A stretch of 64,000 bases of DNA from Pasteurella testudinis DSM 23072 (GTDB lineage: Bacteria; Pseudomonadota; Gammaproteobacteria; Enterobacterales; Pasteurellaceae): contig NZ_FWWV01000067.1 of assembly GCF_900176075.1 (NCBI RefSeq), forward strand, positions 21,462 through 85,461, written 5' to 3'. A program made the translations under genes and the position numbers. Below are positions 28,501 to 39,385 of the stretch, piece by piece. How positions within the stretch are numbered: position 1 is the stretch's first letter; the number at the start of each line of letters is the position of its first letter. Under the pieces are notes generated by a model. The model ran no database searches. It was given only the letters and a program-made list of their open reading frames with translations, and had not been told where the DNA came from.

Positions 28501-28518
28501 GTGACGAAAAATCGTCAC
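28501..28518. other. Short perfect hairpin in the uvrC-uup gap
   Basis: GTGACGA (28501-28507) and TCGTCAC (28512-28518) flank AAAA. The surrounding 240-base gap (28380-28619) has no gene that I can support. It may stop the uvrC transcript, though the T run is lacking. Confidence 0.45.
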
Positions 28519-28619
28519 AGCCCCGTGTTTTGTAATGTTAGGGTCGTGTTTAAAATATAAATCGAAAATGGTGAGGAATTTTAGCAGGTTTAATCCGGCT
28601 TTTATAGGCTGTTGCCGCG

Positions 28620-30449
28620 TTATTCGTGCAAGCGCTCGAATACGGTCTCCGCCATTTTTTGCGAAATCCCCGGCACGCTCGCCAGCTCTTCAATCGTTGC
28701 GGCTTTCACCCCTTGCATGCCGCCGAGGTATTTCAGCAGCGCCTGACGGCGTTTGCCGCCAATCCCTGCGATAGATTCCAAGCCGCTTTGGGCAAAGGCT
28801 TTTTGCCGTTTTTTGCGGTGTCCGCCGATCGCGTGGCGATGCGATTCGTCACGGATATGTTGGATTAAATGCAGTGCCAAGCTGTCGGCCGGCAGGTGCA
28901 GCTCACGATCCTGTTTGCTGATAATCAAGGTTTCCAATCCGGCTTTACGTTCAACCCCTTTGGCGACCCCGATCAACAAAGGGTGGTTTTTATCCCATGC
29001 CACTTGCAGCTTGGCAAACACTTCCAACGCGCGGTTAAGCTGCCCTTTGCCGCCGTCGATAAAAATAATATCGGGGATTTTCTCTGCCTCCAGCGGTTTG
29101 TTATAGCGTTTCAACAGTGCTTTTTCCATTGCTGCATAGTCGTCACCGGGCGTGATACCGCTAATATTAAAGCGACGGTAATCGCTTTTGTAAGGCCCGT
29201 CTTGATTGAACACCACGCACGAAGCCACCGTCTGCTCACCCATGGTGTGGCTGATATCGAAACACTCCATGCGCCGAATCGCCGGCAAATCCAACAGTTC
29301 GCACAGCGCTTGATACCGCTCTTTGATTCTGCCGCTTTGTTTCAGCTGATCGGTCAGCGCAATGTCAGCGTTCATTTGTGCCAAATGCAAAAACTTGGAT
29401 TGCTTGCCTTTGGCATTATCCTGAATAGTGACGGTAAAACCGGCCTGTTGGCTCAGCAGGGTTTCCAGTGCCGATTTTTGTTCCAACCGGCGGTTGGTAA
29501 TGATTTTTTTCGGGATCGTTCTGCCCTGTCCGGCTTGCAGATAAAATTGCCCGAAAAAGGTTTCGCTCACTTCGTCAAGTGCGGTATGGCTCGGAATTTT
29601 TGGGAAATAGCTGCGGCTGCCCAGCACTTTGCCTTGCCGGATAAACATCACATGAATACAGGCGATGCCGTGTTGATAAGCGATGGCGATGATGTCCAGA
29701 TCGTCGGTATTTTGGTTGGAGACAAACTGTTTCTCAGTGACCGCCCGCACCGCTTGGATCTGATCACGGTACAACGCCGCTTTTTCAAAATTCAGTGCGG
29801 TGCTCGCCTGCTCCATTTGCTGCACCAGATGATCCAACACCTGTTGATCCTTACCTTGCAAAAACAGGCGCACATAATTGACTTGCCGGTTATACTCTTC
29901 ATCACTGACATAGCCGCTGACACAAGGCGCGGAACAACGCCCTATCTGATATTGCAGACAAGGACGGGAGCGGTTGCGGTAGGTGGTGTCTTCGCATTGC
30001 CGCACCGGAAACAATTTTTGAATCAGCGACAAGGTTTCACGCACTGCACCGGCATTAGGATAAGGCCCGAAATAGTCACCGGCTGCTTTTTTACTGCCGC
30101 GAAATGCGCTCAAACGCGGGTGACGCTCTTTGGTCAGCAGAATAAACGGATAGGATTTATCGTCGCGCAGCAAGACATTGTATTTCGGTTGGTATTTTTT
30201 GATATAATTATGTTCAAGCAGTAACGCTTCGGTTTCCGAGTGGGTGACGGTCACGTCGATATTGGCGATAACCGACACTAAGGCTTCGGTTTTTTTGCTC
30301 GACAAATTTTTTCTGAAGTAGCTGGATAAGCGTTTTTTCAGATCTTTGGCTTTACCGACATAGATGATCTCGTTTTTATCATCATACATACGATAAACAC
30401 CGGGCTCGGAAGTGACTTCGGCGAGGAAACGTTTGGCATCAAACAGCAT
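28620..30449 (-). CDS. uvrC: Excinuclease ABC subunit C
   Basis: A 609-residue nuclease that makes both cuts around bulky DNA lesions in nucleotide excision repair. The N-terminal GIY-YIG domain ([21 protein letters not shown], residues 18-38, given in part) cuts 3' of the lesion; the UVR motif that binds UvrB is near residues 205-240; the RNase H-like domain ([18 protein letters not shown]) cuts on the 5' side; two helix-hairpin-helix motifs ([13 protein letters not shown] and [10 protein letters not shown]) end the protein. The long antisense open frame over this gene is a shadow. The gene is downstream of yidB, separated by a hairpin. Confidence 0.98.
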   Translation of the reverse strand: MLFDAKRFLAEVTSEPGVYRMYDDKNEIIYVGKAKDLKKRLSSYFRKNLSSKKTEALVSVIANIDVTVTHSETEALLLEHNYIKKYQPKYNVLLRDDKSYPFILLTKERHPRLSAFRGSKKAAGDYFGPYPNAGAVRETLSLIQKLFPVRQCEDTTYRNRSRPCLQYQIGRCSAPCVSGYVSDEEYNRQVNYVRLFLQGKDQQVLDHLVQQMEQASTALNFEKAALYRDQIQAVRAVTEKQFVSNQNTDDLDIIAIAYQHGIACIHVMFIRQGKVLGSRSYFPKIPSHTALDEVSETFFGQFYLQAGQGRTIPKKIITNRRLEQKSALETLLSQQAGFTVTIQDNAKGKQSKFLHLAQMNADIALTDQLKQSGRIKERYQALCELLDLPAIRRMECFDISHTMGEQTVASCVVFNQDGPYKSDYRRFNISGITPGDDYAAMEKALLKRYNKPLEAEKIPDIIFIDGGKGQLNRALEVFAKLQVAWDKNHPLLIGVAKGVERKAGLETLIISKQDRELHLPADSLALHLIQHIRDESHRHAIGGHRKKRQKAFAQSGLESIAGIGGKRRQALLKYLGGMQGVKAATIEELASVPGISQKMAETVFERLHE

Positions 30450-30469
30450 AGCGGCAAGGTTATGGTAAA

Positions 30470-30492
30470 CGGGCGGAATCGCGATCCGCCCG
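30470..30492 (-). terminator. GC-rich hairpin between yidB and uvrC
   Basis: CGGGCGGA (30470-30477) pairs with TCCGCCCG (30485-30492), loop of 7. Reading leftward it is followed by TTTA only. It probably reduces read-through from kdsB-yidB into uvrC. Confidence 0.65.
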
Positions 30493-30500
30493 AAATAGGG

Positions 30501-30917
30501 TTATTTTAAAAAATTATTTAAAACGGATTGAATCCCTTTGGACAGCAGATCACCGCTCGCATTTTGATCCAGCGCACCGTTCGGGCTTAATTTGTCCACA
30601 ATCTGCGGTAAAAATTGCGAAAGCAGATCGGAGGCTTCCGCTTCGTCTTTCACGCCGGCTTGCTGCGCCGCTTGTTGCAGCTCCTGTTTGCCGAATACGT
30701 CTTCCACTTGGGTCGGAGAAATACTTTTGTTTTCGCCGGTTCCCAACCAAGATTGCAGCAGATCGTCCAGCCCGCCTTGTTGAAATTTGGCTAAAATGCC
30801 TTGAATGCCGCCCTGTGAAGACAACAGCGCATTGATGATCGACATCGCCTGACTTTGCTTACCGGCTTCGCCGCCCAACACACCGGATACCACCGAACCT
30901 AAAATTTTGTCTAACAT
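30501..30917 (-). CDS. YidB-like DUF937 protein
   Basis: A 138-residue protein rich in Gln, Gly and Leu (GGIQGILAKFQQGGLDDLLQ, then SWLGTGENKSISPTQVEDVFG). The latter segment is the DUF937 core found in E. coli YidB, whose function is not established. No signal peptide or membrane segment is obvious. It lies 10 bases downstream of kdsB in the same direction, so it is probably cotranscribed with the lipid A genes. Confidence 0.85.
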   Translation of the reverse strand: MLDKILGSVVSGVLGGEAGKQSQAMSIINALLSSQGGIQGILAKFQQGGLDDLLQSWLGTGENKSISPTQVEDVFGKQELQQAAQQAGVKDEAEASDLLSQFLPQIVDKLSPNGALDQNASGDLLSKGIQSVLNNFLK

Positions 30918-30927
30918 ATATTTATTC

Positions 30928-31713
30928 CTAAGATGACTGAGTTAAAATTTGACGGACTTTTTCAAGATCCTCAAACGTATCCACGCCGACAGCCGGAACT
31001 TCTTGTGCCAACTGCAGATGAATTTTTTCACCGTACCACAACACGCGCAGCTGTTCTAACGATTCTATCTGTTCAAGTGCGGTCGGCTGCCACTGCACAT
31101 ATTGCCGGATAAAGCCCGCACGATAGGCATACAGACCAATGTGGCGCAAATAGCCGGTTTTGCTCAAATCCAAATCCGCGGCTTGCGTTTCGCCTTTTTT
31201 CAGGGCGGCAAACTGATCGCGATCCCAAGGAATCGCCGCTCTGGAAAAATACAGCACGAAACCCTTTTGGTCGGTCAACACTTTGACCACATTCGGATTA
31301 AACAGTTCTTCGACATCTTCGATTTTTACCGCCAATGTCGCCATTTTTACCGCATTATCTGCCAAGTTTTGCGCCACCTGCCGAATAATCGTCGGCGGAA
31401 TCAGCGGCTCGTCGCCCTGTACATTGACAACAATTTCATCGGTGACCAAACCGCACTTTTCGACTACTTCCGCCAAACGCTCGGTGCCGGAGTTGTGCCG
31501 TTCCGACGTCATGCACACTTCGGCGCCAAATGCACCTGCAACTGCCGCTACTTCGGCATGATCGGTAGCGACGATAATCCGCTCGGCACCAGATTTCTGT
31601 GCTTGTTGCCAAACGTGTTGGATCATCGGTTTGCCGTCGATATCCGCCAACGGTTTGCCCGGCAAGCGCGAGGAAGCGAAACGTGCCGGAATAATCACAC
31701 TAAATTTTGTCAT
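30928..31713 (-). CDS. kdsB: 3-deoxy-manno-octulosonate cytidylyltransferase
   Basis: A 261-residue enzyme that activates Kdo as CMP-Kdo for lipopolysaccharide synthesis. The frame is open upstream to 31815, but [20 protein letters not shown] at 31713 is the conserved start, with AAGGAG 7 bases before it. Other motifs are [12 protein letters not shown] near residue 98 and [12 protein letters not shown] near residue 190. The start overlaps the end of the preceding Trm112-like gene by 14 bases. The operon order msbA-lpxK-(Trm112-like)-kdsB is conserved in gamma-proteobacteria. Confidence 0.97.
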   Translation of the reverse strand: MTKFSVIIPARFASSRLPGKPLADIDGKPMIQHVWQQAQKSGAERIIVATDHAEVAAVAGAFGAEVCMTSERHNSGTERLAEVVEKCGLVTDEIVVNVQGDEPLIPPTIIRQVAQNLADNAVKMATLAVKIEDVEELFNPNVVKVLTDQKGFVLYFSRAAIPWDRDQFAALKKGETQAADLDLSKTGYLRHIGLYAYRAGFIRQYVQWQPTALEQIESLEQLRVLWYGEKIHLQLAQEVPAVGVDTFEDLEKVRQILTQSS

Positions 31714-31888
31714 GTTGCGACTCCTTGTCGTTTGTTTCCGCCAGCGTGACCGCACTTTCGGGCAACAGCACCGGAATTCCGTTTTTAATCGGGTACGCCA
31801 AATGCTCGAATTCACAGATCAGGCGCTGATTGGCTTGATCATAGCGTAATTTTGCGTGACAACGCGGACAGGCGATCACCTGTAACAT
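31700..31888 (-). CDS. Trm112-family small zinc-ribbon-like protein (YcaR-like)
   Basis: A 62-residue protein. [12 protein letters not shown] has the CxxC pair at the N-terminus, and [20 protein letters not shown] is the Trm112 (UPF0434) core. A GTG at 31909 is also in frame, but the ATG at 31888, with AAGGTG upstream, gives the length of E. coli YcaR (60). It overlaps kdsB by 14 bases and begins 4 bases after the lpxK stop. In other organisms Trm112 proteins activate methyltransferases; the bacterial role is not known. Confidence 0.9.
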   Translation of the reverse strand: MLQVIACPRCHAKLRYDQANQRLICEFEHLAYPIKNGIPVLLPESAVTLAETNDKESQHDKI

Positions 31889-31892
31889 TTTA

Positions 31893-32888
31893 TTATTCAC
31901 CTTTTTCACCGTTTGCTTTCACTTGCTGCATGATTTTCTCAATTAAGCCGTCAACTTCCGGCTGTAACACCGCATCCACCGGTACATACCACCAGTTTTC
32001 ACGGGCAAAGCCGCTGCATTTCACCGCGTCTTTTTCGGTCATAAACAACATCTGTTCCGCATTGGTCAAAGAGGCTAACTTCTCAGCGGAAAATTTGGCA
32101 TGATCGGTAAACGCTTTTTGCTTGACCACGTTCAGCTTATGTTGTTGTAACATAGTGAAAAAGCGTTGCGGATTGCCTATCGCCGCCAGCGCAACAATCG
32201 CTTGCGCACCGAATTCGCTGAGCGGGCGCTCTTCCTGCGTGAGCAGATTGACCGCCACCTCGGCTTGCAACTGCATTTGGATCTCTTCGGCGCGTGCCGT
32301 TTCCCCGTTACAAATCACCGCATCAACGTTTTGCAAGCGAGTAGGTAATTCGCGCAACGGCCCTGCCGGCAGTAAAAATCCATTGCCAAAGCGGCGTTGC
32401 GCATCGACCACCACCACTTCGATATCGCGCTGCAAAGCATAATGCTGTAGTCCGTCATCGCTCAAGATAACATCAATATGGTAGGCTTTGCACAATAATT
32501 CAATACTCTGGCGACGATTCGGTGAAATCGCAATTTTCGCACCGCTGCGGCGTGCGATTAATACCGGTTCGTCCCCCACTTCAACCGGATTCGAATTGGC
32601 ACAAACCAGTTGCGGAAACTGTTTCAATTCGCCGCTGTAACCGCGTGAGATCACACCGACCCTGAGGCCTTGTTGTTGTAGGCGGCGTGCCAGCCAAATC
32701 ACAAACGGGGTTTTGCCGTTGCCGCCGACCGACAAATTACCGACAATCACCACCGGCAACGGTGCTTTCCAAGACTTCAGCAGCCCAATACGATAAGCCG
32801 AACGGCGAAGTGCGGTTATGCCCCAAAACAATAACGCCAATGGCGCAAGCAACCAAGTCAACAGACTTTTTTGATACCAAAAATTCAT
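31893..32888 (-). CDS. lpxK: Tetraacyldisaccharide 4'-kinase
   Basis: A 331-residue inner-membrane kinase that phosphorylates the 4' position of the lipid A disaccharide precursor to give lipid IVA. An N-terminal membrane segment (about 10-28) is followed by the Walker A motif [14 protein letters not shown] near residue 50. [19 protein letters not shown] carries the catalytic Asp-Asp region. It starts 23 bases after the msbA stop and lies in the msbA-lpxK-kdsB operon. Confidence 0.97.
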   Translation of the reverse strand: MNFWYQKSLLTWLLAPLALLFWGITALRRSAYRIGLLKSWKAPLPVVIVGNLSVGGNGKTPFVIWLARRLQQQGLRVGVISRGYSGELKQFPQLVCANSNPVEVGDEPVLIARRSGAKIAISPNRRQSIELLCKAYHIDVILSDDGLQHYALQRDIEVVVVDAQRRFGNGFLLPAGPLRELPTRLQNVDAVICNGETARAEEIQMQLQAEVAVNLLTQEERPLSEFGAQAIVALAAIGNPQRFFTMLQQHKLNVVKQKAFTDHAKFSAEKLASLTNAEQMLFMTEKDAVKCSGFARENWWYVPVDAVLQPEVDGLIEKIMQQVKANGEKGE

Positions 32889-32911
32889 GCAATGCCGTCC
32901 TTTATATTCAA

Positions 32912-34681
32912 TTACGACTGGCTAAACTGCAATTTATGCAATTGGGAATACGCATTTCCGGCAGCCAATAACTGTTTATGCGTGCCTCGCTCAACCACTC
33001 TGCCGTGATCGATTACTAAGATCTCATCGGCATTTTCAATGGTTGACAAGCGATGGGCAATCACAATAATGGTGCGGTTATGACGCAAACCGTCAATCGC
33101 CGCTTGAATTGCGCGTTCCGATTCGGTGTCCAGCGCCGATGTCGCCTCGTCTAAAATCAACACCGTCGCATTGCGCAACAACGCACGGGCAATCGCCAAG
33201 CGCTGCCGTTGTCCGCCGGACAACATCACGCCGTTTTCGCCGATTTCGGTATCCATACCCTGCGGCAGATTTTCGATAAACTCCAACGCATGGGCGGCGC
33301 GGGCGGCTTCAATAATTTGTTCGCGACTGTATTTTTCCGTTGCCGCATAGGCAATATTGTTCGCCACCGTGTCGTTGAACAGATGCACCTGCTGTGATAC
33401 TACCGCACAATGGGTGCGCAGATTTTCGAGGGTATAATCTTTGATATTATGACCGTCAAGCGTAATTTCCCCTTGTTCAATATCATAAAAACGGGTTACC
33501 AGATTGGCAATCGTCGATTTCCCCGATCCGGATCGCCCGACCAATGCCACCGTGCTACCGGCTTTAACCGTAAACGAAACATCTTGCAGCACATTGTTCT
33601 CTTTGCCCTCATAGTGGAAAGAGACGTTATCGAAACGCACATCACCGGCGACTTTCTCAACATTCAACTTGCCGTTATCGTTTTCAATCGGCAGATCCAT
33701 AATCGCAAACAGAGTTTGGCATGCCGCCATACCGCGTTGGAATTGTGCATTGACATTGGTCAGCGATTTCAGCGGTTTCATCATCGCCAACATCGAAGAA
33801 AACACCACCGTAAACGCACCGGCGGTCAGGTTTTGGCTCATGATGCTCGGCATGGTCGCCAGATACAACACCACCGCCAAGGCAAAGGACGCGATGATCT
33901 GCACCACCGGATCGGAGATCGCCGAAGCCATCATCATTTTCATGCCTTTGCGGCGCATATCGTTGCTGACGTGGTTAAAACGATCTTCTTCCACTTTTTG
34001 CCCGCCGAACGACAACACCACTTTATGCCCTTTCAACATCTGCTCCGCCGACGAGGTCAGCTCGCCCATCGAAGTTTGCATATTCTTGCTTAAACGGCGG
34101 AAATGTTTGGACACCATGCGAATCAACACCGCAATAATCGGGCCGATAATAAACAACACTACCGATAACTGCCAACTGGTATAAATCATCACGCCCAACA
34201 AGGACAACAGATACGCCCCTTCACGCACAATCGTCACCAAGGCGCCGGAGGAGGAAGACGCAACTTGTTCGGAATCATAAGTAATCCGTGACAGCAGTTT
34301 GCCGGACGAATTCTTGTCAAAAAACGACACCGGCATATACATCATATGTTTAAACAAACGGCGGCGCATGGTCATGATCACTTTGCCGGACACCCATGCC
34401 AAGCAATAAGTAGAGATAAAATTACTCAATCCGCGCAGAAAAATCAGCACCACCACCAACACCGCCATCAGTTTGAGGAAATCGGTATCGGCTTTGCCAA
34501 AACCGTCATCCAGCAACGGTTTCAACATTGAAATTAAACCGGCATCGGTCAAGGCATTGAGAATCAAGGCAATTGCCGCCACAATTAATCCGGATTTAAA
34601 CGGCAAAATCATTGGCCAAAGGCGTTTGAACGTCTTTGCCGTCGAAAAGTCTTTATCTTCCATTAAATCGTTATTTTCCAT
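32912..34681 (-). CDS. msbA: Lipid A export ATP-binding/permease protein MsbA
   Basis: A 589-residue half-transporter that flips lipid A-core from the inner to the outer leaflet of the inner membrane. Six membrane helices occupy about residues 25-320. The nucleotide-binding domain has Walker [15 protein letters not shown] near residue 380, the signature [16 protein letters not shown] near 485 and Walker [13 protein letters not shown]. It is the first gene of the lipid A operon and starts about 75 bases downstream of comEC, which may be cotranscribed. Confidence 0.97.
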   Translation of the reverse strand: MENNDLMEDKDFSTAKTFKRLWPMILPFKSGLIVAAIALILNALTDAGLISMLKPLLDDGFGKADTDFLKLMAVLVVVLIFLRGLSNFISTYCLAWVSGKVIMTMRRRLFKHMMYMPVSFFDKNSSGKLLSRITYDSEQVASSSSGALVTIVREGAYLLSLLGVMIYTSWQLSVVLFIIGPIIAVLIRMVSKHFRRLSKNMQTSMGELTSSAEQMLKGHKVVLSFGGQKVEEDRFNHVSNDMRRKGMKMMMASAISDPVVQIIASFALAVVLYLATMPSIMSQNLTAGAFTVVFSSMLAMMKPLKSLTNVNAQFQRGMAACQTLFAIMDLPIENDNGKLNVEKVAGDVRFDNVSFHYEGKENNVLQDVSFTVKAGSTVALVGRSGSGKSTIANLVTRFYDIEQGEITLDGHNIKDYTLENLRTHCAVVSQQVHLFNDTVANNIAYAATEKYSREQIIEAARAAHALEFIENLPQGMDTEIGENGVMLSGGQRQRLAIARALLRNATVLILDEATSALDTESERAIQAAIDGLRHNRTIIVIAHRLSTIENADEILVIDHGRVVERGTHKQLLAAGNAYSQLHKLQFSQS

Positions 34682-34756
34682 TGAGTAGCGTCCGCAACCT
34701 AGCCGCTTTCTTTTATTATTTGAGCAAAAAGCGACAGGCTGAACTGTAAAATGGGG

Positions 34757-37144
34757 TTATTCTAACTGTATTTCCTTTTCTAAGCCAATAATTATCTGAT
34801 ACCACGCAAGCCAACCGCCTCTCGCCGTTGAGATTTGCCAATTTTGCGCGCGCACTGAAAGCGTGATCTGCCCGTCAAGTGCGGTGTTGTAAACCGCACT
34901 TTGCGTGTACCGCAGGCGTTGCAACGTGGCGGTGTGCGGCAGCTTCCATTGGTTGTGCAGCCCTGCGGAAATCAGCGATATTGTCGGGCGCAGACGGCTC
35001 AACCAGATCCAACCGCTGGAGGTATTGCTGCCGTGATGTCCCACTTGCAGCCAATCGACCTTGCCGATGTGCTGCGCAATGCGATCTTCGGTTGTTCGCG
35101 CAACATCGCCGCTCAAGATGAACCGCACGTTGTCACGGCTGACCAACACCACACAAGAATCCTGATTTTTGGCAACCGGAACCCACTGAGATGGGGCAAA
35201 AACCTCAAATTGAAAGCCACGCCACAGCCAACGTGCTCCCTGAATGCAGGCTTGTTTAGGCTGGGCGTTATACGCTTTCTGCGAACTGCCGAACAGCACC
35301 GCACTTGGGAAATGGCGCAGCAGCACTTCCGCGCCACCGGCGTGATCATTATCGTCATGACTGAGGATCAGCTGTTCCAACTGCAAACCATTGCGCTGCA
35401 AATACGGCAAAATTTCCGTTTCCGCCATACTGCCACCCTGCCACGCTTGTCCGGTGTCAAACAGCGTAGCGTGCTGCCGTTCGACAATCAACAGCGCCAG
35501 CCCTTGCCCCACATCTAACATCACCAGTTGCCAATCCGCTTGGCGGCTCTGCTCAAACACGACTTTGCCGCCATACAGCAAAAACAGAATCCCAATAACA
35601 AACGCCGCTTTATTTTCGGCTTTAACCGCACTTTTAGCCGTCGTCGTGCCGTCAATAGCCAAAGTGCGGTAATGGCGGCGCAAGCCGAAGAGAATACCAA
35701 GCAACAACAGCACCAGTAAAATCATGCCGTCGCGCTCAAGATCCGACACCAGCCAATAGCGGTTCGGCAACCAATCCAGCAATGCCAACGTCCGTTGCAA
35801 TAAACCGTCAACCCAATGCCAACTGAATCCGCCGCTAAACAGGCTGATTAAAATCAACGGAACCAAGACAAGACTAAACAGCGGTACTAATAACAAATTG
35901 CTTAAAAACGCATTCAGCGGTAACGCTTTAAAAACAAATAGTTGCAACGGCGTGAACAGCAATAGTAAGCCGAGTTGCAAATGGAGCAGCCCCAGTATCC
36001 AATAGCCGATTTTCGGCAGCTGTTGCCGCAGGGTTTTACCACGCCACCTCAAGCCGCTTAACGGAAAATAGTGATAATAAAAACACAAAATCGCCACCGT
36101 TCCGCAGGACAGCCAAAAACTTTCGTTCAACAGCGACAACGGATCGAGCAGGCTCAACCAAGCGATAATCAATATCAGCAATTTCCACGGCGGCAGATAA
36201 ATGCGCATAAAGCTCAACCCCAACCAGAAACAGTACGCCCACAACGCACGTTGGGTGGGAATCAGAAAATCCGCCAAATAGGCATAAAACGCCGCCGCAA
36301 CCAATGCCGTCAGGTGCGGTAGCGGATAACTGATCAAGGCGGCATAACGCCGAATCAAAAGCAGTTGTGCCAAGCGCGCCATACCCCATGCCATGGTTGC
36401 AACCAAACCGATGTGCAGTCCAGAAATCGCAATCAGATGTGCCGTACCGCTTTCACGAAAACGTTGCCAGTCATGTGCGGTTATCCACGCCCGTTCGCCA
36501 AACGCTAGCGCCAAGATCACGCCCTGATAGCGCAAACCGTCGGTTTGGGCGACGATCTGCTCTAATTTTTGCTGTCGCCAGCCGTTTTGCCGTTGCCGCA
36601 ATTCGCCCTGTTTCATCGTTGCCGAAGCCAAAATCGATTGCGACAACAACCAGCGCTGCCGATTGAATCCGCCTTCGTTTAAACGGCTGCTGAGCGGACG
36701 CAGCTTCAATGTTGCCCGCCAAATTTCGCCCAAGTGCGGTTCGGCTTCCGCTTGCCAATGGATATTGACCTTGATTTTGCCCAGTTGATATCCGTTTAAA
36801 TCCAACTCAGCAACCAGCGTGCGATTGGCCAACATTTGCCGCAGCGACACGATCTTAAATTCCGCGTCTATCGTTTGCATTTGCCGGCTTAACTCGGCAA
36901 TCCGTTCGGTTTTGGCTAAGGTTGAGGCGATATACCACTGTTGATAAGCGGCGCTGCATAAGGTCACGGCGAACAATAACAGTAAAGTGCGGTAGCGACG
37001 GTTTCGCGCTAACCACAACGCACTGAAAACCGCCGTAACCGCAAGCGCCAGCAGAATCCGTTGATAACCCAGCCACGAAACCGGCAGCCAAAAAATTTGG
37101 CTCAGGCTCAACAGCCAGCAAAGCGCAATATTTTGTAATCTCAT
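34757..37144 (-). CDS. comEC: DNA internalisation protein ComEC/Rec2
   Basis: A 795-residue inner-membrane channel for the incoming single strand during natural transformation. The N-terminal part carries the DUF4131 region; the middle is the Competence domain (SGTAHLIAISGLHIGLVATM near residue 230) with many membrane helices; the C-terminal part is a metallo-beta-lactamase-like domain with MLDVGQGLALLIV and LSHDDNDHAGG, the metal-binding motif. Called rec2 in H. influenzae, where it also precedes msbA. Its presence, and the dense uptake signals in the window, both indicate natural competence. Several uptake signals lie inside it. Confidence 0.96.
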   Translation of the reverse strand: MRLQNIALCWLLSLSQIFWLPVSWLGYQRILLALAVTAVFSALWLARNRRYRTLLLLFAVTLCSAAYQQWYIASTLAKTERIAELSRQMQTIDAEFKIVSLRQMLANRTLVAELDLNGYQLGKIKVNIHWQAEAEPHLGEIWRATLKLRPLSSRLNEGGFNRQRWLLSQSILASATMKQGELRQRQNGWRQQKLEQIVAQTDGLRYQGVILALAFGERAWITAHDWQRFRESGTAHLIAISGLHIGLVATMAWGMARLAQLLLIRRYAALISYPLPHLTALVAAAFYAYLADFLIPTQRALWAYCFWLGLSFMRIYLPPWKLLILIIAWLSLLDPLSLLNESFWLSCGTVAILCFYYHYFPLSGLRWRGKTLRQQLPKIGYWILGLLHLQLGLLLLFTPLQLFVFKALPLNAFLSNLLLVPLFSLVLVPLILISLFSGGFSWHWVDGLLQRTLALLDWLPNRYWLVSDLERDGMILLVLLLLGILFGLRRHYRTLAIDGTTTAKSAVKAENKAAFVIGILFLLYGGKVVFEQSRQADWQLVMLDVGQGLALLIVERQHATLFDTGQAWQGGSMAETEILPYLQRNGLQLEQLILSHDDNDHAGGAEVLLRHFPSAVLFGSSQKAYNAQPKQACIQGARWLWRGFQFEVFAPSQWVPVAKNQDSCVVLVSRDNVRFILSGDVARTTEDRIAQHIGKVDWLQVGHHGSNTSSGWIWLSRLRPTISLISAGLHNQWKLPHTATLQRLRYTQSAVYNTALDGQITLSVRAQNWQISTARGGWLAWYQIIIGLEKEIQLE

Positions 37145-37505
37145 CGGTTTGTTCCGTTCAAGCGTATTTCTCCCCGATTTTCGCCTTCCTTTAAAAGGAT
37201 TTTTTAATAAAAAAACAAAATCATAAAAGTGTTGCCTTTATTTTTGCGAGCTGGATCGCAAAACACGAATTTAATTTGCTATTTTTAACTATTTGTTTTT
37301 AAATATTTTTATTTGAATGACTAAAAATCATACCGCGATATTCCGCTTTTCATTTGCCAAAAGATTTAACATCTGCTATTTATATCGGCTTTAAAAAGGC
37401 GTGAAATTTTAATAATCGAAATTTCTTCTCATTTTCGACTAAAATAATCGGGTAATTTCAGCGGATAACCACGTTGATTGAGGTTACTCTATACGGGAGA
37501 ACAGT
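37145..37505. other. Divergent comEC/dksA control region
   Basis: About 360 AT-rich bases with no gene that I can support. TAAAAT at 37440-37445 is a possible -10 for dksA, 60 bases before its start. I could not find a complete CRP-S site of the kind that controls competence genes in this family (TGCGA-N6-TCGCA). Confidence 0.45.
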
Positions 37506-37955
37506 ATGAGTTCAGCAGCTCCAAAAACATCTTTGAGTCTTTTGTCATTGGCGGGGGTCGAACCTTATCAAGAACAAGAGGGTGAAGAATATATGAATGA
37601 GAAACAGGTTCTTCATTTCAAAAAAATCTTGACCGCTTGGCGCGAGCAAATCGTGAATGAAGCCGGAAAAACCGTGGCGCAAATGCAAGATGAAGCTGCC
37701 AATTTTCCGGATCCGGCTGATCGGGCGACCCAAGAGGAAGAATTCAGTTTAGTATTAAGAAACCGTGATCGTGAACGCAAACTGCTGAAAAAAATCGATC
37801 ACACCCTGCTGAAGCTGGACACCGACGATTTCGGTTACTGTGAGTCCTGCGGTGTGGAAATCGGTATTCGCCGTTTGGAAGCCCGTCCGACCGCCGATCT
37901 CTGTATCGACTGTAAAACATTAGCGGAAATTCGCGAAAAGCAAACCTCGAAATAG
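37506..37955 (+). CDS. dksA: RNA polymerase-binding transcription factor DksA
   Basis: A 149-residue protein that binds the secondary channel of RNA polymerase and, with ppGpp, represses rRNA and activates amino-acid promoters. The coiled coil with acidic tip spans about residues 35-110, including [12 protein letters not shown] with the tip aspartates. The zinc finger is [15 protein letters not shown]... CIDC, spacing C-x2-C-x17-C-x2-C. The start at 37506 gives [13 protein letters not shown] as in E. coli DksA (151 residues). A terminator follows. Confidence 0.98.
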   Translation: MSSAAPKTSLSLLSLAGVEPYQEQEGEEYMNEKQVLHFKKILTAWREQIVNEAGKTVAQMQDEAANFPDPADRATQEEEFSLVLRNRDRERKLLKKIDHTLLKLDTDDFGYCESCGVEIGIRRLEARPTADLCIDCKTLAEIREKQTSK

Positions 37956-37978
37956 CGTGTCAAGTCGCTGAAATAGAT

Positions 37979-38012
37979 AAAGGATCAAGCGCCAGCCTGA
38001 TCCTTTAATTTT
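37979..38012. terminator. Terminator between convergent dksA and gltA
   Basis: AAAGGATCA (37979-37987) and TGATCCTTT (37998-38006) pair perfectly, loop of 10, followed by AATTTT on the right. It should serve dksA and perhaps gltA. Confidence 0.82.
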
Positions 38013-38101
38013 ATCTGTTTTTCACGGCAGAAGAATTGTTCCACCGTTTCCGTTTCTGCCGTTTCTATTTCAATGCCAAAATGGGCAAAGTGCGGTTTGC
38101 A

Positions 38102-39385
38102 CTACTTTTCCATTTTTTCGAAATCCCGTTGCGCATGGCCGATATAGACTTGGCGCGGACGCACGATTTTGATCGCCCCTTGGTTGTACATCTCTTTCCA
38201 GTGCGCAATCCAGCCGACCGTTCTCGCCAAAGCGAACATCACGGTAAACATCGATACCGGAATGCCGATCGCTTTCAGGATAATGCCGGAATAGAAATCC
38301 ACGTTCGGATACAGCTTGTGATCGACAAAATACGGATCGCTCAAGGCAATGCGCTCCAGCTCCATTGCCACATCAAGCAGCGGATTCTGCACGTTCAGTT
38401 CTTTCAACACTTCATGGCAGGTCTGGCGCATCACTTTGGCGCGCGGATCGTAATTTTTGTACACCCGATGGCCGAAGCCCATCAAACGGAACGGATCGTT
38501 TTTGTCTTTGGCTTTCTCGATATATTCCGGAATGCGATCAACACTGCCGATCTCTTCCAACATATTGATACAGGCTTCGTTGGCGCCGCCATGTGCAGGC
38601 CCCCAAAGGGAAGCGATGCCGGCGGCGATACAGGCAAACGGGTTGGCGCCGGACGAGGCGGCGGTACGCACCGTGGACGTGGAGGCGTTTTGTTCATGAT
38701 CCGCATGCAGGATAAAGATTTTATCCATCGCTTTTTCCAACACCGGATTGACCACATACGGCTCGCACGGCGTGGCGAACATCATATACAGGAAGTTGCC
38801 GGAAAATGAGAGATGGCGCTGCGGATACATAAACGGTTGTCCGATTGAATATTTATAGCACATCGCCGCCAAGGTCGGCATTTTTGCCAAGAGGCGGTAG
38901 GCGGTCAATTCACGGTGGTAAATATTGTTGACGTCAATCGAGTCGTGATAGAACGCCGCCAATGCGCCACTGACACCGCACATGATCGCCATCGGGTGGG
39001 AATCGCGACGGAAGCCGTGGAAGAAGCGGGAAATCTGTTCATGTACGAGGGTATGTTTTTTTACTCTGGCTTCAAATGCCTGATACTGCTCTTTGTTCGG
39101 GCGCTCACCAAACAACAGCAGATAAGAAACTTCCAAATAGTCCGCATTTTCAGCCAATTGCTCAATCGGATAACCTCGGTGCAACAAAATCCCTTCATCG
39201 CCGTCAATATAAGTAATCGCCGATTTACAGGAAGCCGTTGACATAAAGCCCGGATCAAAGGTAAACAGATGATTTTTGACCAATGACTGAACATCAATCG
39301 AATCGTAACCCAATACCGCCCGATGAACATCCACTTCAAGCTGACGACCATCACTGATGGATAATGTTGCTTTTAATTCTGACAT
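38102..39385 (-). CDS. gltA: Citrate synthase, type II
   Basis: A 427-residue enzyme, the same length as E. coli GltA, that condenses oxaloacetate and acetyl-CoA. [15 protein letters not shown] carries one active-site histidine, [15 protein letters not shown] the second, and [15 protein letters not shown] the catalytic aspartate. A GTG lies 6 bases upstream, but the ATG at 39385 has GGGAG at proper spacing. H. influenzae lacks this gene, so its presence separates this organism from that species. It is divergent from sucABCD, with which it can form a more complete oxidative TCA branch. Confidence 0.97.
   Translation of the reverse strand: MSELKATLSISDGRQLEVDVHRAVLGYDSIDVQSLVKNHLFTFDPGFMSTASCKSAITYIDGDEGILLHRGYPIEQLAENADYLEVSYLLLFGERPNKEQYQAFEARVKKHTLVHEQISRFFHGFRRDSHPMAIMCGVSGALAAFYHDSIDVNNIYHRELTAYRLLAKMPTLAAMCYKYSIGQPFMYPQRHLSFSGNFLYMMFATPCEPYVVNPVLEKAMDKIFILHADHEQNASTSTVRTAASSGANPFACIAAGIASLWGPAHGGANEACINMLEEIGSVDRIPEYIEKAKDKNDPFRLMGFGHRVYKNYDPRAKVMRQTCHEVLKELNVQNPLLDVAMELERIALSDPYFVDHKLYPNVDFYSGIILKAIGIPVSMFTVMFALARTVGWIAHWKEMYNQGAIKIVRPRQVYIGHAQRDFEKMEK

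Noticed and set aside
28869-30224. A 451-codon open frame on the plus strand opposite uvrC
   Set aside because: It is entirely antisense to a highly conserved gene, has no ribosome site, and its Phe/Gln/His-rich composition is that of a shadow frame.
31714-31815. N-terminal extension of kdsB
   Set aside because: The true start [12 protein letters not shown] has a strong ribosome site; the extension lies over the Trm112-like gene in another frame.
33410-34093. A 227-codon plus-strand frame opposite msbA
   Set aside because: Antisense to msbA, with His/Arg-rich composition and no recognisable domain.
37145-37505. Search for a competence (CRP-S) site in front of comEC
   Set aside because: No TGCGA-N6-TCGCA-like sequence could be found by eye.
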